From positions 248,001 through 312,000 of the forward strand of contig NZ_CP012549.1 of the NCBI RefSeq assembly GCF_025319965.1: 64,000 bases of DNA, written 5' to 3'. The position numbers were made by a program, and so were the translations under genes. The notes below the pieces were generated by a model that worked only from the letters and a program-made list of their open reading frames with translations, ran no database searches and was not told where the DNA came from. Numbering within the stretch: the stretch's first letter is position 1; every line of letters begins with the position of its first letter. Source of the DNA: Campylobacter sp. RM16187. GTDB lineage: Bacteria; Campylobacterota; Campylobacteria; Campylobacterales; Campylobacteraceae. Below, piece after piece: positions 28,179 to 37,146 of the stretch.

Positions 28179-29093
28179 TTAGACTATTCCATTAAAATAT
28201 AAATTTGGAGTAGAGATTGTTGTTTGATTAAAGCGAAAGTAGAGTTTGATCTTTAAATACGAAACAATCGGTTTAGTGTTTTGCACTTGTATTCTAAAAG
28301 CAGATTTTGGATTTGCATATATAGGATTTTGAAGTTCTATATCGTTTCTATATTCCTTGTTGATTTCATGTGGTATTTTGATGTCAACTAAAATCTTTTT
28401 AGTTATTTTTAGTATACCAGCCGGTTTTTCATAAGATCCAGCTTTGGCAATAGGAAGTAGTGTAGAATAAACTTCTATCGAATTTAGTAATATTGTATTT
28501 TCGGTATTATTAATAAAACTAACATCAAATATGGGAAGCTGATTTCTGTTTTTAATGTTTTGAAATTTAAACAAGTGGCTATTTTGGTTCGATTTTTGGT
28601 ATATGCTCTTATTTAAAATTTTAATACTTGCTATCTCGACACTTTGTTCTCTAAAAGGATAATATTTATTTAGTATTTCTCGAAAAGAGAATATGTAGTT
28701 GCTTATATACTCCCGGCTCCAAAATTCAATACATACTAAAGAATTATTAAGCGCAAGATATCCGTTTAAATTATTTTGTAAAAATGTATCATTCTCTAGA
28801 GTAGTAGCAATAATAATTTTTCTTGGTATATTATTGGATTTTAAAATAAATTCTATATCTTTTTTTACATCATTTATAAAATTTCTTATACTACTTTTAC
28901 TGTTGACATGATTTCTTAATTTGCATTGACATATAATGTTTTTTTCATATGACAAGATGTCTACCCCGTGTTGTTTTTGCCCATTTCGACCATACAAGCT
29001 AAAGCTTGTAGTATTATGTATATTGTTGAGTAAGTCACAGACTATACTTTCAAATAATTCAAATGATTTTGGTGTAGGTAACTGATATATCAT
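28179..29093 (-). CDS. Mrr-like restriction endonuclease-fold protein inserted in the trp operon
   Basis: This is a 304-residue protein of unknown role. The N-terminal domain (about 1-135) looks like a PD-(D/E)xK nuclease of the Mrr type: helix with E15 (FELFESIV), then GVD45IL and QCK (Q56, K58), giving the D...QxK core. The C-terminal half (about 165-300) reads as beta-rich with repeated FINNTEN/SFRIQV-like strands and matches nothing I know. No signal or membrane segment is seen. Base composition is far more AT-rich than the trp genes around it, and no ribosome site precedes the ATG. It lies 18 bases after trpE and 106 before trpGD. A defence nuclease is the most likely idea, by inference. 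Confidence 0.65.
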   Translation of the reverse strand: MIYQLPTPKSFELFESIVCDLLNNIHNTTSFSLYGRNGQKQHGVDILSYEKNIICQCKLRNHVNSKSSIRNFINDVKKDIEFILKSNNIPRKIIIATTLENDTFLQNNLNGYLALNNSLVCIEFWSREYISNYIFSFREILNKYYPFREQSVEIASIKILNKSIYQKSNQNSHLFKFQNIKNRNQLPIFDVSFINNTENTILLNSIEVYSTLLPIAKAGSYEKPAGILKITKKILVDIKIPHEINKEYRNDIELQNPIYANPKSAFRIQVQNTKPIVSYLKIKLYFRFNQTTISTPNLYFNGIV

Positions 29094-29111
29094 TATTTAT
29101 TTTAGTATATA

Positions 29112-30377
29112 TTATTTGAACTCTCTACATTTGTTTTTAAAGACGTTTAGCACCGAGGCGCGTTTTTTGCAAATTTCTTTGTATTCGTTTTGAGCAATGC
29201 TATCTATGACGATACCGGCACCAGCTTGGATAAATACTTCGCTAGTGCCGTTTTTAGGCACAAAAACCGCACTTCTTATAAGGATAGCTTGCTGCACGTC
29301 GCCGTTAAAATGAAAAAATCCTATCCCGCCTCCGTATGCGTTTCGTTTGTAAGTTTCAAGCTGCGAGATGATCTCCATAGCGCGAATTTTTGGTGTTCCG
29401 CTGAGTGTGCCGGCGGGAAAAATGCTAGAAACAACCTCAAAAGAGCTTGCATCATCGCGCTTAATGCCGTAAACGTCGCTAGCCATGTGCATAACGCTTT
29501 CGTAAAAGACTACGTGCATCGGGTTTTTTACGCTTACGCTTGAGCTTTTTGCCACGCGTCCGATGTCGTTTCTGGCTAAGTCGATGAGCATTTTATGCTC
29601 GGCTAGCTCTTTTTCGTCGTTTATAAGCTCGTTTTTTAGCCTCTCATCATCTATGGCGTCCTTGCCGCGACCTCTTGTGCCTGCAATGGGAGCTACGAAA
29701 ATTTGAGAGTTTCTTATCTCGCAGACTAGCTCCGGGCTTGAGCCAACGATATCGCCGTGCGGAGTCGGGAAGTGAAACATATAAGGGCTTGGATTTGCCT
29801 TGCTTAAAAGCTTATAAAACTCAAAGCTGTCCATGTCGCTAACTAGCTTTAATTGCTCGCTTAGCACTACTTGAAAGATATCTCCGCTATATAGATACTC
29901 CTTGGCTTTTTGAGTCATACCCAAAAAGTGCTCGCACTCTTTGTCTAAGTCGGTGCAAATTTGATAAAAGCTCTCTTTAGCGGTGAAATTTGGCTCTTTT
30001 ACCTCTTTTAAAAAGTCGTAGTATTTGGCTTTATCACCGTAAAACGTGTAAATTTTGCTAGTTTTATCAAAGTGCAGATAGGCTCTTGCATTTGCGTAGA
30101 AAAAATTTGGAAATTCATACTGTGAGCTTTGAAATTCTGGAATTTTCTCAAAATATCTAACGCTTTCATATCCTAAAACTCCAAAAAGCCCAGCAAAAGG
30201 CGCACTGTGTTTTTGAGCTAAAAAATAGCTCTCAAGCCCCGTGAAATCAACCTCATCGCTGCTTATGTATTCGCAGTCTATGCCGATGATAGCTTGAGTG
30301 GTGTCTTCAGCTAAAAAGCTGTTTTTAAATTTTTGTCTTATCGCTTCGTAATAAATTAAAGGCTCTAGTAAAAGCAT
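29112..30377 (-). CDS. trpE: Anthranilate synthase component I
   Basis: TrpE makes anthranilate from chorismate with ammonia from TrpG. The 421-residue protein is shorter than the roughly 500 residues of many TrpE proteins because the N-terminal region is reduced. The chorismate-binding half is complete: GDIFQVVLSEQ near 165, PSPYMFHFPTPHGDIVGSSPE, PIAGTRGRG, DLARNDIGRVA, and FPAGTLSGTPKIRAMEII. It heads the trp genes. A TATAAT on the minus strand (30404-30409) lies 26 bases upstream, and I see no leader peptide or attenuator. Confidence 0.95.
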   Translation of the reverse strand: MLLLEPLIYYEAIRQKFKNSFLAEDTTQAIIGIDCEYISSDEVDFTGLESYFLAQKHSAPFAGLFGVLGYESVRYFEKIPEFQSSQYEFPNFFYANARAYLHFDKTSKIYTFYGDKAKYYDFLKEVKEPNFTAKESFYQICTDLDKECEHFLGMTQKAKEYLYSGDIFQVVLSEQLKLVSDMDSFEFYKLLSKANPSPYMFHFPTPHGDIVGSSPELVCEIRNSQIFVAPIAGTRGRGKDAIDDERLKNELINDEKELAEHKMLIDLARNDIGRVAKSSSVSVKNPMHVVFYESVMHMASDVYGIKRDDASSFEVVSSIFPAGTLSGTPKIRAMEIISQLETYKRNAYGGGIGFFHFNGDVQQAILIRSAVFVPKNGTSEVFIQAGAGIVIDSIAQNEYKEICKKRASVLNVFKNKCREFK

Positions 30378-30403
30378 GTCAAATCCTAAAAAATAAGTGA
30401 AAT

Positions 30404-30409
30404 ATTATA
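30404..30409 (-). promoter_or_regulatory. Predicted trpE promoter -10 box
   Basis: TATAAT on the minus strand 26 bases before the trpE start codon. No good -35 hexamer, attenuator hairpin or tryptophan-rich leader peptide is visible between it and the gene. Confidence 0.45.
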
Positions 30410-30496
30410 TGTAAAAAGAGCTTTTATACGCATAAAGGGCTAAATTTGTGCTATTAAAGTCGAGAGTATGAATAAAAATAATAAAATTTAAGTAGC

Positions 30497-30516
30497 TAGA
30501 CCTCAAAAGAGGTCTA
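30497..30516 (-). terminator. Hairpin after the DUF302 gene
   Basis: A perfect 8-bp stem TAGACCTC/GAGGTCTA with an AAAA loop (TTTT on the minus strand) begins 3 bases after the DUF302 stop codon. The T-run after the stem is poor but AT-rich sequence follows. Probable terminator. Confidence 0.6.
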
Positions 30517-30519
30517 AGA

Positions 30520-30957
30520 TCACTTGGTCAAAGCTTTGTGTAAATTTGCCTGTGCAGCGCTTAGTTTTTCAACTACGTCGCAGTTTTTCACATCGTATCT
30601 TTTGGCGATATTTTCGATATCTTCATAAGCTACGGTAGTCTTATCGCCCTCTTTGTAGATAAGAAATTTTAGCGGAAGCTCAAGCGCGATTTGCGGTTCG
30701 CACTGCATTAAAAGAGTGCCGACCTTTGGCGCGCCAAATACCACAACGCTAGTTTCAGTCATCTCAAGACCTGCCTCTTTAGCCAGTTTTGAGTGGTTAA
30801 ATACGTCAAAAAGCATGATGCCTTTTTCTTTAAGGATGTTGCTAAATTTAGCCACCGTCTCATCTACGCTTAGAGCGCTCGTGCCTTTTATAAGCATGTT
30901 TTCACCTCCAAATGCCAGCGAAGCCATAGCTACCGCTGAAACAAGTAGTTTTTTCAT
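30520..30957 (-). CDS. Secreted DUF302-family protein
   Basis: This is a 145-residue protein with a signal peptide (MKKLLVSAVAMASLAFGGE), so it probably acts in the periplasm. The mature part is a single DUF302 domain with VDETVAKFSNILKEKGIMLFDVFNHSKLAKEAGLEM, then VVVFGAPKVGTLLMQCEPQIALELPLKFLIY. DUF302 proteins are widespread and their function is not established. The frame extends to a TTG at 30975, but the ATG at 30957 has an AAGGAA site and a clean signal peptide, so it is preferred. It is transcribed on its own, divergently from the permease gene. Confidence 0.85.
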   Translation of the reverse strand: MKKLLVSAVAMASLAFGGENMLIKGTSALSVDETVAKFSNILKEKGIMLFDVFNHSKLAKEAGLEMTETSVVVFGAPKVGTLLMQCEPQIALELPLKFLIYKEGDKTTVAYEDIENIAKRYDVKNCDVVEKLSAAQANLHKALTK

Positions 30958-31038
30958 CTTGATTTCCTTTTTCAATTAGATTAGAGCGTAATTATACTTT
31001 AACAAGCTTAATGTTAAAATTCGCTCCAAAGGTTTAAA

Positions 31039-31776
31039 ATGTTTATCGGATATGTGATTCTAGGCGTTTTTGTCGGGTTTGTTTCGGGATTTTTCGGTAT
31101 CGGAGGCGGTGCTGTCGTCGTGCCTGCGATGATACTTTTAGGCTATGATATCAAATATGCAATCGGCGTTAGCATCATGCAGATGGTCTTTAGCTCCATT
31201 TTTGGCTCGTTTGTAAATTTGCGCTCTAAAATGCTTGATCTAAGGTCTGCTTTGGTGCTTGGGCTAGGCGGATTTTGCGGTGCGCTTAGTAGCGGGTTTA
31301 TCGTCTCTCACTTTTCGTCTAAATTTTTGCTTGGCGCGCTTATAACGGCTCAGATCATAAATTTAACCAAACTTTTAACCAGCCCAATCGAGCCAAAAGG
31401 AGAGCAGAACAGCTCGCAAATTTTGCTATTTCTCATAGGTCTTATCACGGGAGCGGTGGCTATTAGTGTAGGCATAGGAGGCTCTGTTTTTGTTATGCCA
31501 GCGCTTATCGGGTTTTTAAACTATGATATCAAAAAAGCCGTTAGCACGGGACTATTTTTCGTAGTGTTTAGCTCGACTGCGGGCTTTATAAGCCTTGCTT
31601 CACATGGACTGGTGCACTATGAGATAGGAGTTGCGATCGGGCTTGGCTCGCTTCTTGGGGTGTATTTTGGCGTAAAGACATCGCACGCCATAGATAAAAA
31701 GAAGCAAAAATACTGGATGGTCGCTCTTATAACGACCATCCTTGTAATTACGATTAGAAAATTTTTAATAGCTTAA
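31039..31776 (+). CDS. TauE/SafE-family membrane permease
   Basis: This is a 245-residue membrane protein with about seven hydrophobic segments and the repeated motif of the TSUP/TauE family, GFVSGFFGIGGGAVVVPAMI near residue 13 and GAVAISVGIGGSVFVMPALIG near 138. Such proteins export sulphite, sulphonates or other sulphur-containing anions, but the substrate cannot be read from sequence. It diverges from the DUF302 gene across 80 bases and ends against an antisense remnant. Confidence 0.88.
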   Translation: MFIGYVILGVFVGFVSGFFGIGGGAVVVPAMILLGYDIKYAIGVSIMQMVFSSIFGSFVNLRSKMLDLRSALVLGLGGFCGALSSGFIVSHFSSKFLLGALITAQIINLTKLLTSPIEPKGEQNSSQILLFLIGLITGAVAISVGIGGSVFVMPALIGFLNYDIKKAVSTGLFFVVFSSTAGFISLASHGLVHYEIGVAIGLGSLLGVYFGVKTSHAIDKKKQKYWMVALITTILVITIRKFLIA

Positions 31777-31868
31777 AATATTTCAAACACGTGAGCTTGA
31801 GTTAGCTTTCTTTCAAGATCTTTTACGTAATCTCCCACAGCCTTATCAAACTCTTTTTTGGTTTGCAT
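31773..31868 (-). other. 31-codon open frame, possible gene remnant
   Basis: The minus strand encodes a short charged peptide (MQTKKEFDKAVGDYVKDLER, then LTQAHVFEIF) that looks protein-like. It lacks a ribosome site, and the frame stays open for a further stretch upstream of the ATG before a stop. Its stop overlaps the permease stop. It may be the tail of a decayed gene. The rest of the 240-base spacer up to uvrA is AT-rich and holds nothing else I can name. Confidence 0.25.
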
Positions 31869-32016
31869 TTTTATAACTGAATTATTATTTGAAAAATTAA
31901 AATCTTGTAAATTTAGCTATCTATTTGATGCCTAATTTGAAGATTGAAATTTAATAATTAATCAGATATTTATGCCGCTTTGATTAAAATAAATAACTTA
32001 AATTTTAGGCAAAAAT

Positions 32017-34875
32017 ATGAACGACACTATCAAAATCACAGGTGCGCGCGAGCACAATCTAAAAAATATAAATTTAGAAATTCCAAAGAATAAATTAGTA
32101 GTTTTTACAGGACTTAGCGGTTCGGGCAAGAGTACGCTAGCATTTGATACGCTTTATGCTGAAGGGCAAAGACGATATATTGAGAGTTTATCTGCTTATG
32201 CAAGGCAGTTTTTGGATAAGGTTGGAAAGCCCGATGTCGATAAGATCGAAGGTCTTACGCCCGCGATCGCCATAGATCAAAAGACCACGAGCAAAAACCC
32301 TCGCTCGACGGTCGGCACCATAACCGAAATTTATGATTATCTGCGGCTGCTTTACGCGCGCGTCGGGATTCAGCATTGTCATCAGTGCGCAAAGCCCATT
32401 TCAAAGATGAGTGCAAGCGATATCATAAATGAAATTTCAAAGCTTCCTGAGGGCGCAAAGCTGATCATTTACGCTCCGCTTGTGCGCGAGAAGAAAGGCA
32501 CATGGGCGGATCTCATCGAAAATTTGCGCCAAAAGGGCTTTGTTAGAGCGCAGATTGACGGTGTTACTGTAAGGCTTGATGAGGAGATAGAGCTAGCTAA
32601 AACCAAAAAGCACACTATCAAAGTCGTAGTTGATCGCCTTGTGATAGACGGCTCAAACTCTCAGCGCTTAGCAAGTGACGTTGAAAAGGCGCTTCACGAG
32701 AGTTACGGCGAAGTTGAAGTTGAAATTTCAAACGCCGAAGAGCTTGGACTAAGCGAAAAGTTCATCCACTACAGCGAGCATATGGCTTGCTTTGACTGCA
32801 AAATTTCATTTACGCCGCTTGAGCCGCTTAGCTTTAGCTTCAACTCTCCAAAAGGAGCGTGCGAGCACTGCGACGGGCTTGGGATTCGCTACAGCCTTGA
32901 TATGAACAAAGTTATAGATGAGGAAAAAAGCGTAGAAAACGGCGCTATAAAGTTGCTTTACGGCTACAATATGAGTTATTATTATAAATTTTTGCTTGCC
33001 TTTTGCGAGCAAAACTCTATCGACGCGAGAAAGCCATATTATGAGCTTAGCGAAGATGAGAAGCGACTCGTGCTTTACGGCAACGCAAAAGAGGTCGAGT
33101 TCTTTTGGAAGAGGCATAAGATAACGCGTAAATTTGAGGGCGCAGTAAAGATCAGCTACGATCTTCTTAAGGATTACAAGGATTTTGACGAGTATATGAG
33201 CGAGCGCATCTGCTCAAACTGCGGTGGACATAGGCTTAGACCCCAATCCTTAGCCGTACGCGTAGCAGGACTTGGGATAGGCGAAATTTTAGATATGAGT
33301 ATCGAAAACTGCGTTGCGTTTTTTTCGGATGAAGCCAAATTTAGCTACTTAAGCGAGCAAGATAGCATGATCGCGGCTCCTATTTTAAAGGAGATAAACG
33401 AGCGGCTTTACTTTCTTTATGACGTGGGGCTTGGCTATCTCTCGCTTGGGCGTGATGCGCGCACGATAAGCGGCGGCGAAGCGCAAAGAATTCGTATCGC
33501 AAGCCAGATAGGAAGCGGGCTAAGCGGAGTTATGTACGTGCTTGACGAGCCAAGTATCGGACTTCACGAGCGAGATACCTTAAAGCTTATTAAGACACTT
33601 AGAAATTTGCAAGCCAAAGGCAACTCGGTCATAGTGGTGGAGCATGATAAAAAGACGATAGAAGAGGCGGATTTCGTCGTGGATATCGGCGAGGGAGCGG
33701 GTAAATTTGGCGGAGAGATTATATACGCCGGAGACGTTAAAAATCTGCTTAAAACAAGCACTCTAACGGCGCAGTATCTAAATGGACAGCGCTGCATAGA
33801 CTATCAAAAAAATCGCAAACAAGAAAGCTGGCTTGAAATTTCAAACGTAAATATCAATAATATCTCAAATTTAAGCGCGAAATTTCCGCTTAGAAATTTA
33901 GTCGGTATCACGGGTGTTTCAGGTTCAGGCAAGAGCTCGCTCGTGCTTCAAACCCTGCTTCCGGAGGCGCAAGAGCAGCTAAATAGAGCTAGAAAAGTAA
34001 AAAAAGTTGCAGGCGTAAATTTAAGCGGACTTGAAAATTTAGATAAGGTCATATATCTTGATCAAAGCCCGATAGGACGCACTCCGCGCTCAAATCCTGC
34101 AACCTACACGGGCGTGATGGACGAGATAAGAAATCTCTTTGCGCAGACCAAAGAGGCGAAACTAAGAGGTTATAAAATCGGACGCTTTAGCTTTAACGTC
34201 AAGGGCGGCAGGTGCGAAAAGTGCCAAGGCGAAGGCGAGATAAAGATAGAGATGCACTTCTTGCCAGATGTGATGGTAGTTTGTGACGCTTGCAACGGCT
34301 CAAGATACAACGCCCAGACTCTGGAAATTTTGTATAAGGGCAAGAGTATCGCCGATGTGCTAAATATGAGTATCGATGACGCGGTTGAGTTTTTTAAGGC
34401 GGTGCCAAAGATCGCGGCTAAGCTTAAGACGCTGCAAGATGTGGGGCTTGGTTACATCACGCTTGGGCAAAACGCAACCACTCTAAGCGGTGGCGAGGCG
34501 CAACGCGTGAAGCTCTCAAAGGAGTTAAGCAGAAGCGATACGGGAAATACGCTTTATATCCTTGATGAGCCTACGACGGGGCTTCACTTTGCCGATGTGG
34601 ACCGTCTTACGCGCGTGCTTCATCACTTAGTCGAGCTTGGAAATTCGGTCTTTGTGATCGAGCATAATATGGACGTGATTAAAAACTGCGATTATATCAT
34701 CGATATGGGGCCTGAGGGCGGCGCAAAAGGCGGTAAGATCATCGCTAGCGGAAGCGTTAAAGAGGTGGCTAAAAATCACAAAAAAACAGGCTCTTATACG
34801 GGTAAATTTTTAGCTGAAGAGCTTGAAGAGATGAAGGCTAAAAAAGGCAAAAAAGATGCAAAGAGCGCTCAGTGA
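32017..34875 (+). CDS. uvrA: Excinuclease ABC subunit A
   Basis: UvrA is the damage-sensing ATPase of nucleotide excision repair, working with UvrB. The 952-residue protein has two ABC ATPase modules: Walker A GLSGSGKST near residue 32 and GVSGSGKSS near 636, with signature SGGEAQR segments near 487 and 824. Zinc-finger cysteines are visible (CHQCAKPIS, CFDCKISF, CEHCDGLG; later CEKCQGEG and CDACNGS). The last 20 bases overlap the next gene, so the downstream genes are probably co-transcribed. Length is normal. Confidence 0.97.
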   Translation: MNDTIKITGAREHNLKNINLEIPKNKLVVFTGLSGSGKSTLAFDTLYAEGQRRYIESLSAYARQFLDKVGKPDVDKIEGLTPAIAIDQKTTSKNPRSTVGTITEIYDYLRLLYARVGIQHCHQCAKPISKMSASDIINEISKLPEGAKLIIYAPLVREKKGTWADLIENLRQKGFVRAQIDGVTVRLDEEIELAKTKKHTIKVVVDRLVIDGSNSQRLASDVEKALHESYGEVEVEISNAEELGLSEKFIHYSEHMACFDCKISFTPLEPLSFSFNSPKGACEHCDGLGIRYSLDMNKVIDEEKSVENGAIKLLYGYNMSYYYKFLLAFCEQNSIDARKPYYELSEDEKRLVLYGNAKEVEFFWKRHKITRKFEGAVKISYDLLKDYKDFDEYMSERICSNCGGHRLRPQSLAVRVAGLGIGEILDMSIENCVAFFSDEAKFSYLSEQDSMIAAPILKEINERLYFLYDVGLGYLSLGRDARTISGGEAQRIRIASQIGSGLSGVMYVLDEPSIGLHERDTLKLIKTLRNLQAKGNSVIVVEHDKKTIEEADFVVDIGEGAGKFGGEIIYAGDVKNLLKTSTLTAQYLNGQRCIDYQKNRKQESWLEISNVNINNISNLSAKFPLRNLVGITGVSGSGKSSLVLQTLLPEAQEQLNRARKVKKVAGVNLSGLENLDKVIYLDQSPIGRTPRSNPATYTGVMDEIRNLFAQTKEAKLRGYKIGRFSFNVKGGRCEKCQGEGEIKIEMHFLPDVMVVCDACNGSRYNAQTLEILYKGKSIADVLNMSIDDAVEFFKAVPKIAAKLKTLQDVGLGYITLGQNATTLSGGEAQRVKLSKELSRSDTGNTLYILDEPTTGLHFADVDRLTRVLHHLVELGNSVFVIEHNMDVIKNCDYIIDMGPEGGAKGGKIIASGSVKEVAKNHKKTGSYTGKFLAEELEEMKAKKGKKDAKSAQ

Positions 34876-35782
34876 TTATCTTGAAATTTGCAGTCGCATA
34901 CTAAGCGCGGCTAGAAGGCATACTAACAAAGAGGATTTTATCGCCCAAATCATAAATCAGATCTCGTTTAGACATACAAAAGAGCTTTATGAAATTTGGT
35001 TTAAGCAGTGCCTTGAAAAGCGCGACTGGAAAGGCGTAAACAGCCTGATATTTCAGCAAAACCGCTTGGAGCTAATTCCCGGTAGCGCAAGCGGGTATGA
35101 TCACTGCATTAGATTTTTTAAGCTGTTAAATAGCGTTGCGTGCGGTGATTTTGAAGCTATTGAGCAAATTATCCCGCCAGGCATCGTAGCTAGCAAAAAC
35201 GGCTACACGCTGCTAGTTGTCGGCATAAATTTATTTTTTGCGATGCGGTACAAAGATGAGGCTAAGCTTGAAGCGGCATTAAAGGCGGCGAGGAAATTTA
35301 TAAACTCAAAAAAGCCTGCCAATGAGCGAGCCCAAATCGCCGCTATGGTTGGAATTTGCGATAAAGACGCGGAAGTTATAAGTGAAAATTTGCAAGCCTT
35401 CTGCGCGGGATATAACAGAACCGACGTTTTGCCTTACAAAAAGCTGCTTTGTATGCCTGCACACGGCATTTACTGCCTTGCGAAAATTTTGCTTGACGAG
35501 GAAATTTTTAATCAAATAAAAATGCCAAAACATCAAAATTTCTCCTGCGAATTTGCCGCTTGGCGAAACGACAATCAAAATCCTGAGCTAAATTTATATT
35601 TTACCTATCCAGAAGAGCTTGAAATTTTTAACCAAATTTTTATGCACCCGCCCGTAAAGAGCATGCTTCATCAGCCATATAAGGATTACGAGCGAGTGCC
35701 GTACTGGTATATGGATGAAAAAGCGATGGTAACGGCTCTTGCAAAGCAGATCGCAGATAAATTAAGGAGTGAGATATCATGA
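34856..35782 (+). CDS. Uncharacterised helical protein in the uvrA cluster
   Basis: This is a 308-residue, largely helical cytosolic protein that I do not recognise firmly. It has no signal peptide or membrane segment. Helical repeats with alternating Ala/Leu (LEAALKAARKFINS, ERAQIAAMVGICDKDAEVI) and a HGIYCLAKILLDEE segment are weakly reminiscent of the Imm49-type immunity family, but I would not assign it. It starts inside the last codons of uvrA with an AAAGG site, and its stop overlaps the next gene by 4 bases (ATGA), so it belongs to the repair-associated operon. Confidence 0.7.
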   Translation: MQRALSDYLEICSRILSAARRHTNKEDFIAQIINQISFRHTKELYEIWFKQCLEKRDWKGVNSLIFQQNRLELIPGSASGYDHCIRFFKLLNSVACGDFEAIEQIIPPGIVASKNGYTLLVVGINLFFAMRYKDEAKLEAALKAARKFINSKKPANERAQIAAMVGICDKDAEVISENLQAFCAGYNRTDVLPYKKLLCMPAHGIYCLAKILLDEEIFNQIKMPKHQNFSCEFAAWRNDNQNPELNLYFTYPEELEIFNQIFMHPPVKSMLHQPYKDYERVPYWYMDEKAMVTALAKQIADKLRSEIS

Positions 35783-36219
35783 GACTTTGGACGATCAGCC
35801 CTGTTTATCTGGACGCAAAAGGTTTAGTAGCGTTATGGAGAGAGGCGCTTTTAGCAAAGCATGTTTTAAATGGGCTTACAAAGGGGTATAAAAACCATCC
35901 GCAGCTTGATAGATTTTACGCGCATGACAACCCCAAAGAGCTTATAAATGCCTATTTGCAAGAGGTTTATGACGAGGCCTCAAAAAGAGGATATAAATTT
36001 GATAAAAGCAAGATAGATGCCTTTAGTAGCCAGAATTTATCGCCGGTGCAAGTTACAAGCGGTCAGATAGAGTATGAATTTGCGTTTTTGCAAGAGAAGC
36101 TAAAGGTGCGAGATGTGGCGATGTATGAGCGAAATTTGAGCGTGAACGAAGTTGGGATAATGAGTATTTTTAAAGCTGTAAATGGAGATGTCGAGCCGTG
36201 GGAAAAGATAAAGAGTTAA
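35779..36219 (+). CDS. Pyrimidine dimer DNA glycosylase/endonuclease V-like protein
   Basis: The 146-residue protein matches the Pyr_excise family, whose founder is T4 endonuclease V, which excises UV-induced pyrimidine dimers. The N-terminal part with YLDAKGLVALWREALLA and GYKNHPQLDRF is the bacterial form often annotated this way. In T4 the attacking group is the amino terminus of Thr2; here residue 2 is Arg, so glycosylase activity is unproven, although the WRE glutamate is present. It is coupled by overlaps to the genes on both sides and lies two genes after uvrA, which supports a DNA-repair role. Confidence 0.78.
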   Translation: MRLWTISPVYLDAKGLVALWREALLAKHVLNGLTKGYKNHPQLDRFYAHDNPKELINAYLQEVYDEASKRGYKFDKSKIDAFSSQNLSPVQVTSGQIEYEFAFLQEKLKVRDVAMYERNLSVNEVGIMSIFKAVNGDVEPWEKIKS

Positions 36220-37031
36220 AAGAAATTCCGCGCAAAGGCGCAAGATCGATAAGTGAAATTCCTACCGAAATTTTAGAGCGGTTAAATTCAGGCGAGATCC
36301 AAACGGCAAATTTGACCGAATGGCTTGCCGTAAATCAAGAAATTTTGCTTGCAAACGTGCTTGTGCAAATAAACAAAAGCGAATTTTTAGAGCAAATTTT
36401 AGCTCAGGTTAAAAGCCTTAAAAACAAAAGCGCAAATTCCGTTAGCAAGACGATCGGCGCCGAGCTTTTTAAGATTGCAAGCGTGGATAAAAGCGGACAA
36501 ATTTTAAAAGCTCTTAGCACTCACAGATCTGATACTGTAAGGTGCTGGGCGGCTTATATGACGGCTTGTGATGATAGCCTTGATATAAGCGCTACTCTTA
36601 ACGCTATAAAGCCGTTTGCCGCGGATTCTCACTTTGGCGTTAGAGAGATCGCTTGGCTTTGCGTGCGAGGTAAAGTCATCTCAAATTTGGACGAAAGCAT
36701 AGAAATTCTCTCAAAATTCGCACTTGATGAAGACGCTAATATCAGGCGATTTGCAAGCGAGGCTACAAGACCGCGCGGAGTTTGGTGCGAGCATATATCG
36801 GCACTCAAAGCCGAGCCTTGGCGCGCACTAGCCATACTTGAACCGCTTAAAAGCGATAGCTCAAAATATGTGCAAGATAGCGTGGCAAACTGGCTAAACG
36901 ACGCGAGCAAAACGCAGGCTGAATTTGTGCGTGAAATTTGCGCTCGGTGGAGCGAGCAAAGCAAAAGCAAGCAGACCGCATATATCGTAAAAAGAGCGCT
37001 TAGAACGCTTAAGAAAAGCGATGACATATAA
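36198..37031 (+). CDS. AlkD-like DNA alkylation repair / HEAT-repeat protein
   Basis: This is a 277-residue HEAT-like helical protein. It carries FGVREIAW near residue 146, RRFASEATRPRGVW near 184 and KYVQDSVANWLNDASK near 224, all typical of the AlkC/AlkD superfamily that removes bulky alkylated bases. The start is GTG at 36198, overlapping the previous gene by 22 bases. It is the last gene of the uvrA cluster. Some relatives have lost glycosylase activity, so enzyme function needs testing. The following 115 bases to the fhs remnant hold no gene. Confidence 0.8.
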   Translation: MGKDKELKEIPRKGARSISEIPTEILERLNSGEIQTANLTEWLAVNQEILLANVLVQINKSEFLEQILAQVKSLKNKSANSVSKTIGAELFKIASVDKSGQILKALSTHRSDTVRCWAAYMTACDDSLDISATLNAIKPFAADSHFGVREIAWLCVRGKVISNLDESIEILSKFALDEDANIRRFASEATRPRGVWCEHISALKAEPWRALAILEPLKSDSSKYVQDSVANWLNDASKTQAEFVREICARWSEQSKSKQTAYIVKRALRTLKKSDDI

Positions 37032-37146
37032 AACAGAGGCGATAAAAAGTTCTTTAAAAGGAATTGCGGTGATTTTTAAAAAAATAAGAATAAGTTAAGA
37101 CTATCCTTATTTAGAGAAACCACAGATGATTTTATGTGAGCTTTTA

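Noticed and set aside
34856-35782. Assignment of the uvrA-linked helical protein to the Imm49 immunity family
   Set aside because: The resemblance is faint and no toxin gene is nearby; the repair-gene context argues against a toxin-immunity role.
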